Shown here: positions 16,573-25,036 of the stretch, one piece after another
Position numbering within the stretch: position 1 is the stretch's first letter
How the letters are laid out: each line of letters begins with the position of its first letter
NCBI GenBank assembly: GCA_964574325.1
Contig: CAZNMY010000011.1
Coordinates: forward strand, 27,975-91,974
Direction: 5' to 3'
Length of the DNA: 64,000 nt
Source: CAMDPA01 sp964574325
GTDB taxonomy: Bacteria; Pseudomonadota; Alphaproteobacteria; Rhizobiales; Hyphomicrobiaceae
Made by a program: the position numbers and the translations under genes
Notes under the pieces: generated by a model
What the model was told of the DNA's origin: nothing
The model's database searches: none
Seen by the model: the letters and a program-made list of their open reading frames with translations, nothing else

Positions 16573-17263
16573 ATGTCATCACAAGCAAGCAGACAGTTTA
16601 GAGTTGCCCTGTTGCATTTGGCTCCGCGACCCGAGATCGAGCACTCCATCACCAAGGCAGCCGAAGCAGGAGCCAGCTGGATCATCACACCCGAACTGGC
16701 CGTGTCGGGGTACACGTTCGTGCCAACCGCCGGCATCAATTGGATTTCCCCTCAACCTGACGCTTGGATGCTTCGGATCTGCGATTTGGCGGCCCGTCTG
16801 CGTGTCCACATTTTTCTGTCGCTACCCGAAAAGGATGAGACAACGGCAAAACTGCATAACGCAACATTCGTTATTGGTCCAAATGGCGAAGTCCGCGGCA
16901 AGCATAGGAAGATCAACACTCTTGGCGTTGGCTCTGAGGCTTGGTCCAGCCCCGGCGCGAACGTAGATCCGATCACCATCGATCACGACTCTGCCGTTGT
17001 TTGTCTGCAACCGCACTGGACCGGACGTCACCATAAACTTCACCAACTCAGAAAGTGTCGTCGCCTATGGCGGCAAAAAGCATTTGTCTCTCAAGTCGGA
17101 GCGATCAACTGCCTTCATTTTCACCTGGAGTGTGGCAACCCACTCCCTCGCCGCCGATAGCGTTCTCACAATCTCTATGGAGTCAAAGGCTTCCACTGAA
17201 GGCGACGCTAGGCGCAGCTATGCTTGCGATGACCAACGAACGTTTGGTGCAGCATACAATTGA
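16573..17263 (+). pseudogene. Carbon-nitrogen hydrolase (nitrilase superfamily), broken
   Basis: The N-terminal half (MSSQASRQFRVALLHLAP...) has the catalytic Glu (TPELAVSGY) and Lys (GKHRKIN) of the nitrilase fold. After 'IDHDSA' the sequence jumps to the family's C-terminal strand 'VCNRTGPDVTINFTNSESVV', read in a different frame from about 16995. The middle part that should contain the catalytic Cys (usually in an ICADA-like context) is missing. A deletion with a frameshift therefore inactivated the gene. GGGAGGCG precedes the ATG at 16573. Confidence 0.8.
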
Positions 17264-17440
17264 GCATGCCGACCTCGCCGGGACACGGCAGTGGAAATTG
17301 TGTCGGTTTCAGCCCAGATCTCTCACTTACTTTTTTGTCAGTCATTGAAGTCATCGCGGCGCACTGCAAATTTCCTGACGAAGAGTTATGCATCAATCCC
17401 GCTCTGAAAGGTTACGACTCGCATGTGTGGCGCCCCGGTC

Positions 17441-18310
17441 ATGGAAGCTGTTCTGAAATCTCTCAGCCGGCGGGATCTGGTGCGCATGAGCGCCTCAGCT
17501 GCCCTCGGCGCATTGTCCGGCAGCGCATCAATCTCCTCTTCCGCCCTGGCGTCGGAGCCCCTGGGATCCTCGACCAAGACCAAAGTGCGCCTTGCGACCC
17601 AGATTCGGCTGTCGGCTTCGAACATCGTCGACCTGACGCACGCGCTCAGTAAGGACTTCCCAATCATTCCTGTTCCTGGCATCACCTTTCCTTTTGCGCA
17701 GGAGCCGATCGCGACGCTCGACAAGAACGGCGTGTTCGCGAACAAGTGGACCATGTTCGATCACATGGGAACGCATATCGACGCGACCAATCATTTTGAT
17801 CCCAATGGTTACAGTTTTGAGGCCATTCCGATTGAGAGCCTAATCGCTCCTCTGGTGGTGATCGATGTCCGGGAACGAGCCAAGAAAGACGCCGATGCGC
17901 TCGTAACCATCGACGACATTCGCCGCTGGGAAAGGCGCTATGGCCGAGTACCAGCCGGCGCGCTGATCTGCATGCTCAGTGGGTGGGCCGACAAAGTAGG
18001 CGATCCGCACGCATTCCTGAATATGGACGCCGGCCAAACCATGCATTTTCCCGGCATCCCAGTGCCGACCATCGAGTTCCTTCTGCGGGAACGCACCATA
18101 TCCGGCGTTGGCGTTGACACGATCTCCTTCGATCCCGGACATGACAAGGAGTTCAAGTCCCACAAGGCGCTCTTCAAGGGCGGCAAGTGGGGTATCGAAA
18201 ACATCGCCAACCTCGATAGTGTGCCGCCCGCAGGCGCGCGCATCTTCATCGGTCCGGCCAAGGTCGCCGGTGCATCGGGAGGACCAGCGCGGTTGCTGGC
18301 ATTGTGGTGA
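17441..18310 (+). CDS. Secreted metal-dependent cyclase/hydrolase (kynurenine formamidase-like)
   Basis: A 289-residue protein of the cyclase family (PF04199). The metal site is HMGTHIDATNHF (H108, H112, D114, H118). SRRDLV at residues 9-14 followed by a hydrophobic stretch to about residue 37 looks like a twin-arginine signal, so the enzyme is probably periplasmic. Substrate unknown. It is followed after 5 bases by another exported protein gene. Confidence 0.85.
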   Translation: MEAVLKSLSRRDLVRMSASAALGALSGSASISSSALASEPLGSSTKTKVRLATQIRLSASNIVDLTHALSKDFPIIPVPGITFPFAQEPIATLDKNGVFANKWTMFDHMGTHIDATNHFDPNGYSFEAIPIESLIAPLVVIDVRERAKKDADALVTIDDIRRWERRYGRVPAGALICMLSGWADKVGDPHAFLNMDAGQTMHFPGIPVPTIEFLLRERTISGVGVDTISFDPGHDKEFKSHKALFKGGKWGIENIANLDSVPPAGARIFIGPAKVAGASGGPARLLALW

Positions 18311-18315
18311 CGGCC

Positions 18316-18948
18316 ATGACCAAATCCATTGCCTTGCTCTGTGTGGCTGTCAGCGCTCTTGGCCTTGTTGTCATCGGGCCTCATGATCGAACCCACGCCG
18401 CTGATCCCGATAGCTACCGTCAGCTGCGCTCGAGCCTCGTTGGGCGCTGGCGCAGCTCAGTGCCGGAACCGATCGCGTCGGCGAATGGAAGTGCCATCTA
18501 CCTGACGCGTAACTTCGAACTGTCCGAAAGAGCCTGGACGATCCGCTTCACCGTGTCTGCGGACGGGGCAGGCGACACGCCGCTGTTTTCTGGCCGCAAC
18601 AGCGGCACCTACCAAGCGACCGATGGACAATTGCCGTCAGGTGCCTTCGCCGCCGAGTTCGCCTTCGACATGCGCGAACTGACCGCTCACACGGATGCGA
18701 TCGCGACAAGCTTGACGGCAGCTGGTTGTGGCACCGGTCCCTGGGGCGTCGGTGTCGCGCAACAGGTCTACCCCGCGGGGTGCACGCCGTTTCGGGTGTT
18801 CCCCCAGGCGATCTGTCCACAAGAATTCGATCTCGTCAGACTGCAGGACGGGAACCTGACGTTCGGCGTACGCCCTGCCGACGGCAATTTGTGCGCGCCC
18901 GAGCGTCGGCCGAAAAGCACTGGAGCCCCGCTGGCCCGCGCGCCCTGA
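18316..18948 (+). CDS. Exported protein, possibly APCDD1-like
   Basis: A 210-residue protein with a cleavable signal peptide (residues 1-28, ending around THAAD). The mature part begins with LVGRWRSS and ends with Cys-containing segments and 'DLVRLQDGNLTFGVRPADGNLCAPERRP', a pattern reminiscent of APCDD1-type domains; this is a weak identification. Conserved Cys residues suggest disulphides. Likely co-transcribed with the cyclase. Confidence 0.65.
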   Translation: MTKSIALLCVAVSALGLVVIGPHDRTHAADPDSYRQLRSSLVGRWRSSVPEPIASANGSAIYLTRNFELSERAWTIRFTVSADGAGDTPLFSGRNSGTYQATDGQLPSGAFAAEFAFDMRELTAHTDAIATSLTAAGCGTGPWGVGVAQQVYPAGCTPFRVFPQAICPQEFDLVRLQDGNLTFGVRPADGNLCAPERRPKSTGAPLARAP

Positions 18949-19065
18949 ACCGTCATAAGCTTGGTCAGCCATATCGAAACATCAGCCAAGGAGGCGGACT
19001 GACATCCGACGCGCGTGACAGCCACAGAATTGTGCTTCAGCGGCAATGACCGTCATACCACCCGA

Positions 19066-19971
19066 TCACGTATCATTTTCCACACCGGTCGCTGCCACCA
19101 GCCAGGTGCGAAACGCACGCATAGCGTCGGTCGCGGCTCTGGATTTCAGTGATGTCAGCCAATAGTCGCCGATGGCGACCTCGATGTCGAACGGTCGAAT
19201 GAGACGACCGAGCGCCAGCTGATATTGGAACATGGCCACCGGCAGGAGCGCGATGCCGATCCCTTGGGCAGCGGCTTCGGCCATGCCGACCGAGGTGTCG
19301 AAGATCGGGCCTTTGACCGCCGGACACGCGACGCCAGCGGCAGCAAACCAGCGCGGCCACTCGTCGGTTCGGTAGGAACGTAGCAAGGGGTATTCGGAAA
19401 CGTCAGCCGGGGACCGGATGCGCTGAGAGGTCGCCGGCGCGCACACGACCGATAGCGGCGCGGCCATCAGCCGGGCAGCGGTCGTGCTTCGCCATGATCC
19501 GTCACCGAAGCGGATGGCGAAATCCAGCCCCTCGCCCGCGAGATCGACGCGATTGTTGTTGGTCTGGATGCGCAGATCAATGAACGGATGCATCTCGTGA
19601 AAGGTTGCAATCCGCGGCAACAGCCAGCCGGTCGCGAACGTACCGACCACGCCAACGGTGACGACGCCCCGGAAGTGCCCGTGCTCGAACTGGTCAAGCG
19701 TGGTACGCAACCGGCCGAACGACTCCGCGATGGCCGGCAGCAGCGCCAAGCCTTCATCGGTCAGCGCAAGACCGCGCGGCAAACGCCGGAACAGCTGGAC
19801 ACCAAGTCTCAGCTCGAGGCCCTTCACTTGGTGGCTGATGGCGGCTTGTCCGACGCGCAGTTCCATGCCGGCCTTCGTGAAACTCAGGTGCCGGGCAGAG
19901 GCCTCGAACGCACGCAGGGCATTGAGCGGTAGATGACCCGACGGCGGTCTTGAGATCCTACTTTTTTTCAT
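19066..19971 (-). CDS. AmpR-like LysR regulator
   Basis: A 301-residue LysR-type regulator. The HTH region 'LPLNALRAFEASARHLSFTKAGMEL...AAISHQVKGLE' and the effector domain 'VGVVGTFATGWLLPRI...HPFIDLRIQTNNNRVD' match AmpR closely. AmpR senses peptidoglycan recycling products and controls beta-lactamase genes. The gene diverges from a class D beta-lactamase at 20123, the classical ampR-bla arrangement. Confidence 0.92.
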   Translation of the reverse strand: MKKSRISRPPSGHLPLNALRAFEASARHLSFTKAGMELRVGQAAISHQVKGLELRLGVQLFRRLPRGLALTDEGLALLPAIAESFGRLRTTLDQFEHGHFRGVVTVGVVGTFATGWLLPRIATFHEMHPFIDLRIQTNNNRVDLAGEGLDFAIRFGDGSWRSTTAARLMAAPLSVVCAPATSQRIRSPADVSEYPLLRSYRTDEWPRWFAAAGVACPAVKGPIFDTSVGMAEAAAQGIGIALLPVAMFQYQLALGRLIRPFDIEVAIGDYWLTSLKSRAATDAMRAFRTWLVAATGVENDT

Positions 19972-19983
19972 GGTTCTGCTTAT

Positions 19984-19995
19984 AAACGATCGTTT
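19984..19995. promoter_or_regulatory. Candidate AmpR-like operator
   Basis: A perfect 12-base palindrome, AAACGATCGTTT, lies 13 bases from the regulator's start in the 151-base region between the divergent regulator and beta-lactamase genes. LysR regulators bind such dyads (T-N11-A type), so this is the best operator candidate. Confidence 0.45.
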
Positions 19996-20122
19996 GTGAC
20001 GACTCCAGCGACCGTACTATTTGTGTGTTGTCCCGCGGCACTGCGTCTCTGAGGATCGGTTTGAGCGCGCCAGGCCCGGGTCGGGATGTTGGAAAAAAAG
20101 CAAGTGGCAAACTTGGGGTCTC

Positions 20123-20953
20123 ATGATGATCAATGGCTCGAACTTTGGAGTGGCTCGACGAACTATTCTCCGCCTGATGGCTGCGGCACTCACGCTCTGT
20201 GCGACAGTGGAATATGGCATTGCCGAGACGGCCGTCGCGCGCGAGGACTTGGCGACACTGTTCGCCGAGGCAGGCGTCAGCGGCACATTTGTTTTCTACG
20301 ATCCGGCTGCAGATCAACTCACACTCATCAATGCCGCGCGCGCCGAGCGGCGGCTCGTGCCGGCGTCGACCTTCAAGATCGCCAACAGTCTGATCGCCCT
20401 CGAGACAGGCGTGGTGAAGGACGAGAATGAGATCATCCCGTTTGGCGGCAAGCCGCAGCCATTCAAGCAATGGGAAAGGGACATGCCGATGCGCGAGGCG
20501 ATCACCGCTTCGGCCGTGCCAATCTATCAGGAGCTGGCGCGGCGTATCGGGCTCGAGCGCTATGGCGTATGGCTGGCCCGTCTCGACCTGGGCAATCGAC
20601 AGACCGGCAACGCACTCGAAACCTTCTGGCTCGATGGCCCCTTAGAAATCAGCGCGATCGAGACGGCACGATTTGTCGCCAAGCTCGCTCAAGGCAAGCT
20701 CGACGTCTCGGCGCGCTCCCAGGTCATCGTTCGCGATATGCTGCGTCTCGAAAGCCGTGACGGGGCGACCCTGTTTGGCAAAACCGGCTGGCGCTTTTCC
20801 AGCACGCCACAGCTCGGTTGGTGGACCGGTTGGGTCGAGCGCAACGGCAAGATCCATGCGTTTGCGCTCAACATCGACATACCGACACCACAGGATGCAG
20901 CGAAGCGCGTGGCAATCGGCAAGTCGATGCTGTCGCGACTGGGGATCTATTGA
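20123..20953 (+). CDS. Class D (OXA-type) beta-lactamase
   Basis: A 276-residue serine beta-lactamase with signal peptide (about residues 1-38). Motifs: S82-T-F-K85 (active-site Ser and carbamylated Lys), S130-A-V132, FWLDGPLEIS containing the conserved Trp (W169), and K220-T-G-W. The usual Y-G-N motif is not intact; LGNRQTG around residues 156-162 is the nearest equivalent. It hydrolyses beta-lactams in the periplasm; the spectrum cannot be inferred. The ATG at 20123 gives a proper signal peptide; the longer frame to 20021 does not. Confidence 0.93.
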   Translation: MMINGSNFGVARRTILRLMAAALTLCATVEYGIAETAVAREDLATLFAEAGVSGTFVFYDPAADQLTLINAARAERRLVPASTFKIANSLIALETGVVKDENEIIPFGGKPQPFKQWERDMPMREAITASAVPIYQELARRIGLERYGVWLARLDLGNRQTGNALETFWLDGPLEISAIETARFVAKLAQGKLDVSARSQVIVRDMLRLESRDGATLFGKTGWRFSSTPQLGWWTGWVERNGKIHAFALNIDIPTPQDAAKRVAIGKSMLSRLGIY

Positions 20954-21028
20954 GGCGACAAATCTGCGATCGCTGCCTCGTGTTCACCCCATGAGGCCCA
21001 TACTCTTTGCAAACGAGGGGCTGTCGCC

Positions 21029-21469
21029 ATGCTCTCACCCTTTGATCATCATCGGAGAATTTCGAGCAGGCGCGCCGCTTTGGCTGCGCTCCCTCTGGTG
21101 ATGGTGACGGTACTCTCACTGACCTCACCTCCTGCCTCCGCGTGCTGCGATCCGCTGAGCCCCTTTCGGGAAGGCGAAGGTTATGCAGACAAGGCTGCCA
21201 CCTGCGAAAATCTCGCCTACTGGGCCGAGCGGGCTCCGAAGACGGATGCCCGCGTGAGCATGACCGTACGGGGCAAGCTCTCGGCCGTCATTTGGACGGG
21301 AGTCCTTGCCTACCTCGAAATGTGCGACCCGAAGGGCATGCAGGTCGTGTGCGTCACCTACCAGACGAACGGCATGAAGGCGGGCGATGTCGTGTCGTTC
21401 GGCGGCGGCTATCAACGCCGCAGTGACAAGTGGGTGATGCTGGACCCGTGCCTTGCGAACCGCCAATAG
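21029..21469 (+). CDS. Small exported Cys-containing protein
   Basis: A 146-residue protein with an N-terminal signal (residues about 15-38, ending PASA-CCDP). The mature part has six Cys residues including a CC pair, suggesting disulphide-stabilised periplasmic protein. It follows the beta-lactamase by 75 bases on the same strand and could be co-regulated. Family not recognised. Confidence 0.65.
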   Translation: MLSPFDHHRRISSRRAALAALPLVMVTVLSLTSPPASACCDPLSPFREGEGYADKAATCENLAYWAERAPKTDARVSMTVRGKLSAVIWTGVLAYLEMCDPKGMQVVCVTYQTNGMKAGDVVSFGGGYQRRSDKWVMLDPCLANRQ

Positions 21470-21771
21470 TGATTGAGCGACCTCCGGATCTATGAACTTT
21501 ACCGCGCGCGACCTGGCATTCGACAAGGGCCATAAAGCCAATCGGCGGATGGAGGGGTATCAATCGATTGCCAATTGATTAGCTCGTTCAACTCGACACC
21601 TGCGAGTGAGCTACCGTTAATTTCGTGATCAGATGCTGCCCGAGACTTTTGGCAACGACACAGATACGCCTAGTTCCGGCTTATGATTTAACATAACACC
21701 TGGATGCGTCGCACCGCGCCAAATGCCTGCCGGCGCTGCTCAAAGGCCCCTGAGATTCATCATAATGGATG

Positions 21772-21852
21772 TTATACGACTTGGTCGTCTGCGTCGACTC
21801 AGCCGTCCGACTCGACTTGGTCGTCTAAGTCGTCAGTGTCGTCATAGTCGAC
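21772..21852. repeat. Nine 9-bp units, consensus NNN-GTCGTC/GAC
   Basis: Read in steps of nine from 21772, every unit ends in C and most end in GTCGTC or GTCGAC: units at 21781, 21790, 21826, 21835 and 21844 are the clearest. A 14-base exact repeat, CGACTTGGTCGTCT, starts at 21777 and again at 21813, four units apart. No open frame with a plausible start covers it, although it could encode an Arg-rich repeat. Confidence 0.6.
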
Positions 21853-21883
21853 TACCTGTCGCCATCAGACGCCAGCATCATGT

Positions 21884-21996
21884 TTGGCCAATTTGTTGGC
21901 CAGTTTCGTTGCCATGCCCCTTCTTGATTTTGCAGGCGAACTCGCTGTTTCCCGCGTCAACTTCAGAACCTGTTGGCCAGTTGATCGGCCAGTTCG
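21884..21996. repeat. Two pairs of 12-bp TTGGCCAGTT repeats
   Basis: The unit TTGGCCARTTNN occurs in tandem at 21884-21895 and 21896-21907, and again in tandem at 21973-21984 and 21985-21996 (the last as TCGGCCAGTTCG). Each unit contains the palindrome TGGCCA or GGCC. The paired arrangement about 90 bases apart suggests binding sites for a dimeric protein or a recombination-associated repeat. Confidence 0.55.
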
Positions 21997-22324
21997 GACG
22001 CGTCTGGGCAGGCACTCTACGTACCAAGCAGAGGATCATGCGCCTCTCCCAGCTAACTGCCGCAGGCGTTCACGCCGCCTTGCGCACCGATCACGTACCG
22101 GTCTCTATCTTCACGCCCGCCAGACCACTGCGCATCTAGACCGTGATTCGGCCCTATCTCGAAGACATCGCCGCCGATGAAGGGTGACCGACAAGTTGAT
22201 CACGGTGCCGCCGTCCTTTGGATGCACACCAAAAGCAGATACGATTGTCTGCGTCCTCGGCGATGATTCGGCCTCGCCATTGATCGAGGTGCCGACGTTT
22301 GTCACGATGCGCCAGGGGCACCGC

Positions 22325-24007
22325 ATGACGAAGGACCAACTGATCGCACTGTTGAACGAACACCGCGCAGCGGAGAGCGAATACGAGTGGCTGGAATTCA
22401 AGGAGGCCAAGACCAGCTTCGATCTCGAAAGGCTCGGCCAGTACGTCTCTGCCCTGTCCAATGAAGCGAACCTCGCCGGCCGGCCCGTCGCCTGGCTCGT
22501 ATTCGGCGTTCACGACACCAAGACCGAGACCAGCTCGAAGCGCAGAATTGTCGTCGGCACGACGTTCAAGGTCGGTGTGACGGCATTGAACGAGGTCAAG
22601 CGTGGTGTCGCCGATCACACCACCCAGCGGCTTAGCTTCAAGGACATCCATGAATTGAAGGTGGACGGCAAGCGCGTCCTCATGTTCGAGATACCGGCCG
22701 CACCGCCCGGCGTGCCGACGGCATGGAAGGGCCACTTCTATGGCCGCGAAGGCAGCAGCATCGCAGCCCTCAGCCTCGCCGAATTGGATATCATCCGCAG
22801 GCAGTCAGACGATTGGTCCGCCGAGCTGTGCGACGGCGCATCGATCGACGATCTCGACCCGGCCGCCATCAAGGAGGCGCGGCAGAATTTCAAGATCAAG
22901 AATCCCAAACTCGCCCAAGAAGTCGACGGCTGGAGCACCGAGACGTTCCTTGCCAAGGCCAAAGTCCTGCGCGCCAAGAAAATCACCCGAACCGCCATCT
23001 TGCTGCTCGGCAAGTCCGAAGCCAGCCACTTCCTCTCGCCCGCCGACCCGCGCATCACCTGGGTGTTGAAGAATGCCGACGGGACGAACCGCGACTATCA
23101 GCACTACGGCCCGCCGCTCCTGCTCGCCACCAACGAGATCGCAGCCCGCATCCGCAACACCAACTACCAGTTCATGCGCGACTCCACGCTGTTCCCCGCG
23201 CAGGTCCTGCAGTTTGATCCCTGGGTGCTGCGCGAGCTTCTGCACAACTGCATCGCTCACCAGGACTATCGACTGAACGGCCGCATCAACGTCGTCGAGA
23301 ACGAGGACGCCCTGACGTTCACGAATCTCGGCTCGTTCATGCCCGGTTCGGTCGAAACGCTCATCGCTGCCAATGTGCCGCCCGACCGCTATCGCAATCG
23401 ATGCCTCGCGGAAGCGATGGTCGCCTTCAATATGATCGACACGCTGGGCAGCGGCATACCAAAGGCCTTTTCCATTCAGCGCAAACGCGGCTTCCCGATG
23501 CCCGATTTTGATCTCACCGACAGCCAGAAGGTGACCGTCACGTTGTACGGTCGCGTGCTCGACGAAAACTACACGCGCACACTATTTGCCAAATCCGACC
23601 TGCCATTGTCCGACGTCATCGCCCTCGACAAGGTGCAGAAGAAGCACGCGCTGACGAACGCTGAGATCGCCGATCTGCGACGCAAAAAGCTGATCGAGGG
23701 ACGCAAGCCCAACATCTACGTCGCCGCCGCAGTCGCGGCTGCCGCCGGACAGGAAGCGACTTACGTTCTCACCGCCGGCTTCGAGGACAGCTACTACAAG
23801 GATCTGATCGTCAAGATGCTGCGGGAGTTCAAGCAGGCGCGTTCGCAGAAGATTTACGAATTGATCCGGCCCAAGTTGCCCGATGCGCTGACCGAGGCCC
23901 AGAAGAGCAACAAGATGCGGAACCTCCTCCAGCAACTCGACAGGGACGGTGTGATCCAGAATGTCGGCAAGCACGGCCCCGGTGCCATCTGGGCCCTGAA
24001 ATCGTAG
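22325..24007 (+). CDS. Schlafen/AlbA-type ATP-binding protein (RecG-like)
   Basis: A 560-residue protein. Residues about 18-140 form an AlbA_2/Schlafen-AlbA domain (SEYEWLEFKEAKTSFDLERLGQYVSALSNEAN...AWLVFGV). The middle contains the HATPase_c_4-like block with HNCIAHQDYRLNGRINVVENEDALTFTNLGSF and LGSGIPKAF, and the C-terminus is winged-helix-like. Such proteins are annotated as transcriptional regulators or RecG-like helicases, and related domains occur in phage defence genes. The ATG at 22325 is preferred (AGGGG 7 bases upstream) over GTG 22184. It stands alone, flanked by repeats. Confidence 0.88.
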   Translation: MTKDQLIALLNEHRAAESEYEWLEFKEAKTSFDLERLGQYVSALSNEANLAGRPVAWLVFGVHDTKTETSSKRRIVVGTTFKVGVTALNEVKRGVADHTTQRLSFKDIHELKVDGKRVLMFEIPAAPPGVPTAWKGHFYGREGSSIAALSLAELDIIRRQSDDWSAELCDGASIDDLDPAAIKEARQNFKIKNPKLAQEVDGWSTETFLAKAKVLRAKKITRTAILLLGKSEASHFLSPADPRITWVLKNADGTNRDYQHYGPPLLLATNEIAARIRNTNYQFMRDSTLFPAQVLQFDPWVLRELLHNCIAHQDYRLNGRINVVENEDALTFTNLGSFMPGSVETLIAANVPPDRYRNRCLAEAMVAFNMIDTLGSGIPKAFSIQRKRGFPMPDFDLTDSQKVTVTLYGRVLDENYTRTLFAKSDLPLSDVIALDKVQKKHALTNAEIADLRRKKLIEGRKPNIYVAAAVAAAAGQEATYVLTAGFEDSYYKDLIVKMLREFKQARSQKIYELIRPKLPDALTEAQKSNKMRNLLQQLDRDGVIQNVGKHGPGAIWALKS

Positions 24008-24016
24008 AGTAATTCG

Positions 24017-24145
24017 AGCGTACTTTTAGCGTACTTTGGGCTGGCCCGCTTACGTGATGCCAAACAAGCCATTGAATATAAGTCATTATTTGAGGAGACG
24101 GAGTTGTCTTGACCTCTTCGGATGTCATGACACTCAGCGTACTTT
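24017..24145. repeat. Three AGCGTACTTT repeats downstream of the AlbA gene
   Basis: AGCGTACTTT is found at 24017-24026, 24028-24037 (tandem, 11-base period) and 24136-24145, all just after the stop of the AlbA-type gene in a 205-base non-coding stretch. They could mark an insertion boundary or binding sites; no terminator is evident there. Confidence 0.5.
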
Positions 24146-24212
24146 GCGCCGCGACCGACGAGTACGAAGCTTTCAGAATGCCGAGCAGCGACGATTCGGA
24201 TAACCGCACCTG

Positions 24213-24434
24213 CTAGTCGCTGGACAATGCGTCATCGTCATTCGCAACCTCCTCGCGCGCGTCCATCTCTAATGCGTATAGGTCGTCTTGCCGCGCCAAG
24301 CGCCGCCGGTAAGTCTCATCGTCCTCGCCGTTGCGTGGGGCGAACGTCCACAATATGTGCGCCACATCCCGCACCTTTTGCCGCCTCGCCTGTTCAGCAC
24401 GCCACCGACGCTGATGCCGTTCATCGATCGACAT
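24213..24434 (-). CDS. Small charged hypothetical protein (73 aa)
   Basis: A 73-residue protein starting MSIDERHQRRWRAEQARRQ, basic at the start and acidic at the end (EEVANDDDALSSD). AAGGA lies about 12 bases upstream of the ATG. It is the only good frame in this interval. Family unknown. Confidence 0.55.
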   Translation of the reverse strand: MSIDERHQRRWRAEQARRQKVRDVAHILWTFAPRNGEDDETYRRRLARQDDLYALEMDAREEVANDDDALSSD

Positions 24435-24566
24435 GATCGAGCCATCCTTTCATGTCGAGCGACGATAGATCAACTTCATGACTGCGCGAAGGCCACCAAG
24501 TCCGGTCTGTGCGGCCGTTTCGGTCATATGAGATGGCGACTCCGAGAGCCATTGCATTGACCGCAC

Positions 24567-24935
24567 GTGGCCATCGGCGACAATCAGCATTTCCCCTCGC
24601 CCCGGATTGCCGTGAGTGCTTCTGATGTCAAACCTACCCCCTCACCTTACGCCGCCCTCAACGGGGCCCGGCGCGATGCGGCTGCGGATGCTCTACCTGC
24701 CGATGCCGAGGCCGCGCGGCTTGGCGCCGAAACCGAACGCCTGGCCGCACTGAAGCGGGCCTTGTGGGACAGCTTCCAGGTGGCGCCGCAGAGTCCCGTC
24801 AGGGCGCCCATCGTCGATCTGACCATGGCCTATACGGATGCGCTGCGGCTGGAATTGAAGCTGCGGGCTTCGGCCAAGGAGCAGCGGTCGGCCGCCGCCA
24901 AGGTGCTGGCCAAGTCTGGCATCCGCTCATTGTGA
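24567..24935 (+). CDS. Helical hypothetical protein (122 aa)
   Basis: An Ala-rich helical protein starting at GTG 24567; a GTG at 24612 is an alternative. The C-terminal half (ERLAALKRALWDSFQVAPQ...LELKLRASAKEQRSAAAKVLAKSGI) has regular amphipathic helices. It precedes the XRE regulator by about 100 bases. No family recognised. Confidence 0.55.
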   Translation: MAIGDNQHFPSPRIAVSASDVKPTPSPYAALNGARRDAAADALPADAEAARLGAETERLAALKRALWDSFQVAPQSPVRAPIVDLTMAYTDALRLELKLRASAKEQRSAAAKVLAKSGIRSL

Positions 24936-25036
24936 TCGCTCAAAAGACCGCTGCCTCCAGCTATGGGGGCGCATGAAAGTATTTCGGCTGTCATTTGCAG
25001 TTGCTTCGTTCCGCCCCAGAAAACTATTCTAAGGCC

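Larger units (their letters stand above)
21470..22324 (+). other. Repeat-rich intergenic region
   Basis: No convincing gene is present in these 855 bases. Composition is more AT-rich than the surroundings near 21560-21720. Two families of short repeats lie within it (9-bp and 12-bp units, listed separately). It precedes the Schlafen/AlbA-type gene. A frame from GTG 22184 joins that gene but its first 47 residues lack protein-like character. Confidence 0.5.

Noticed and set aside
21772..21996. CRISPR array
   Set aside because: The repeats are 9-12 bp without uniform spacers, and no cas gene is present.
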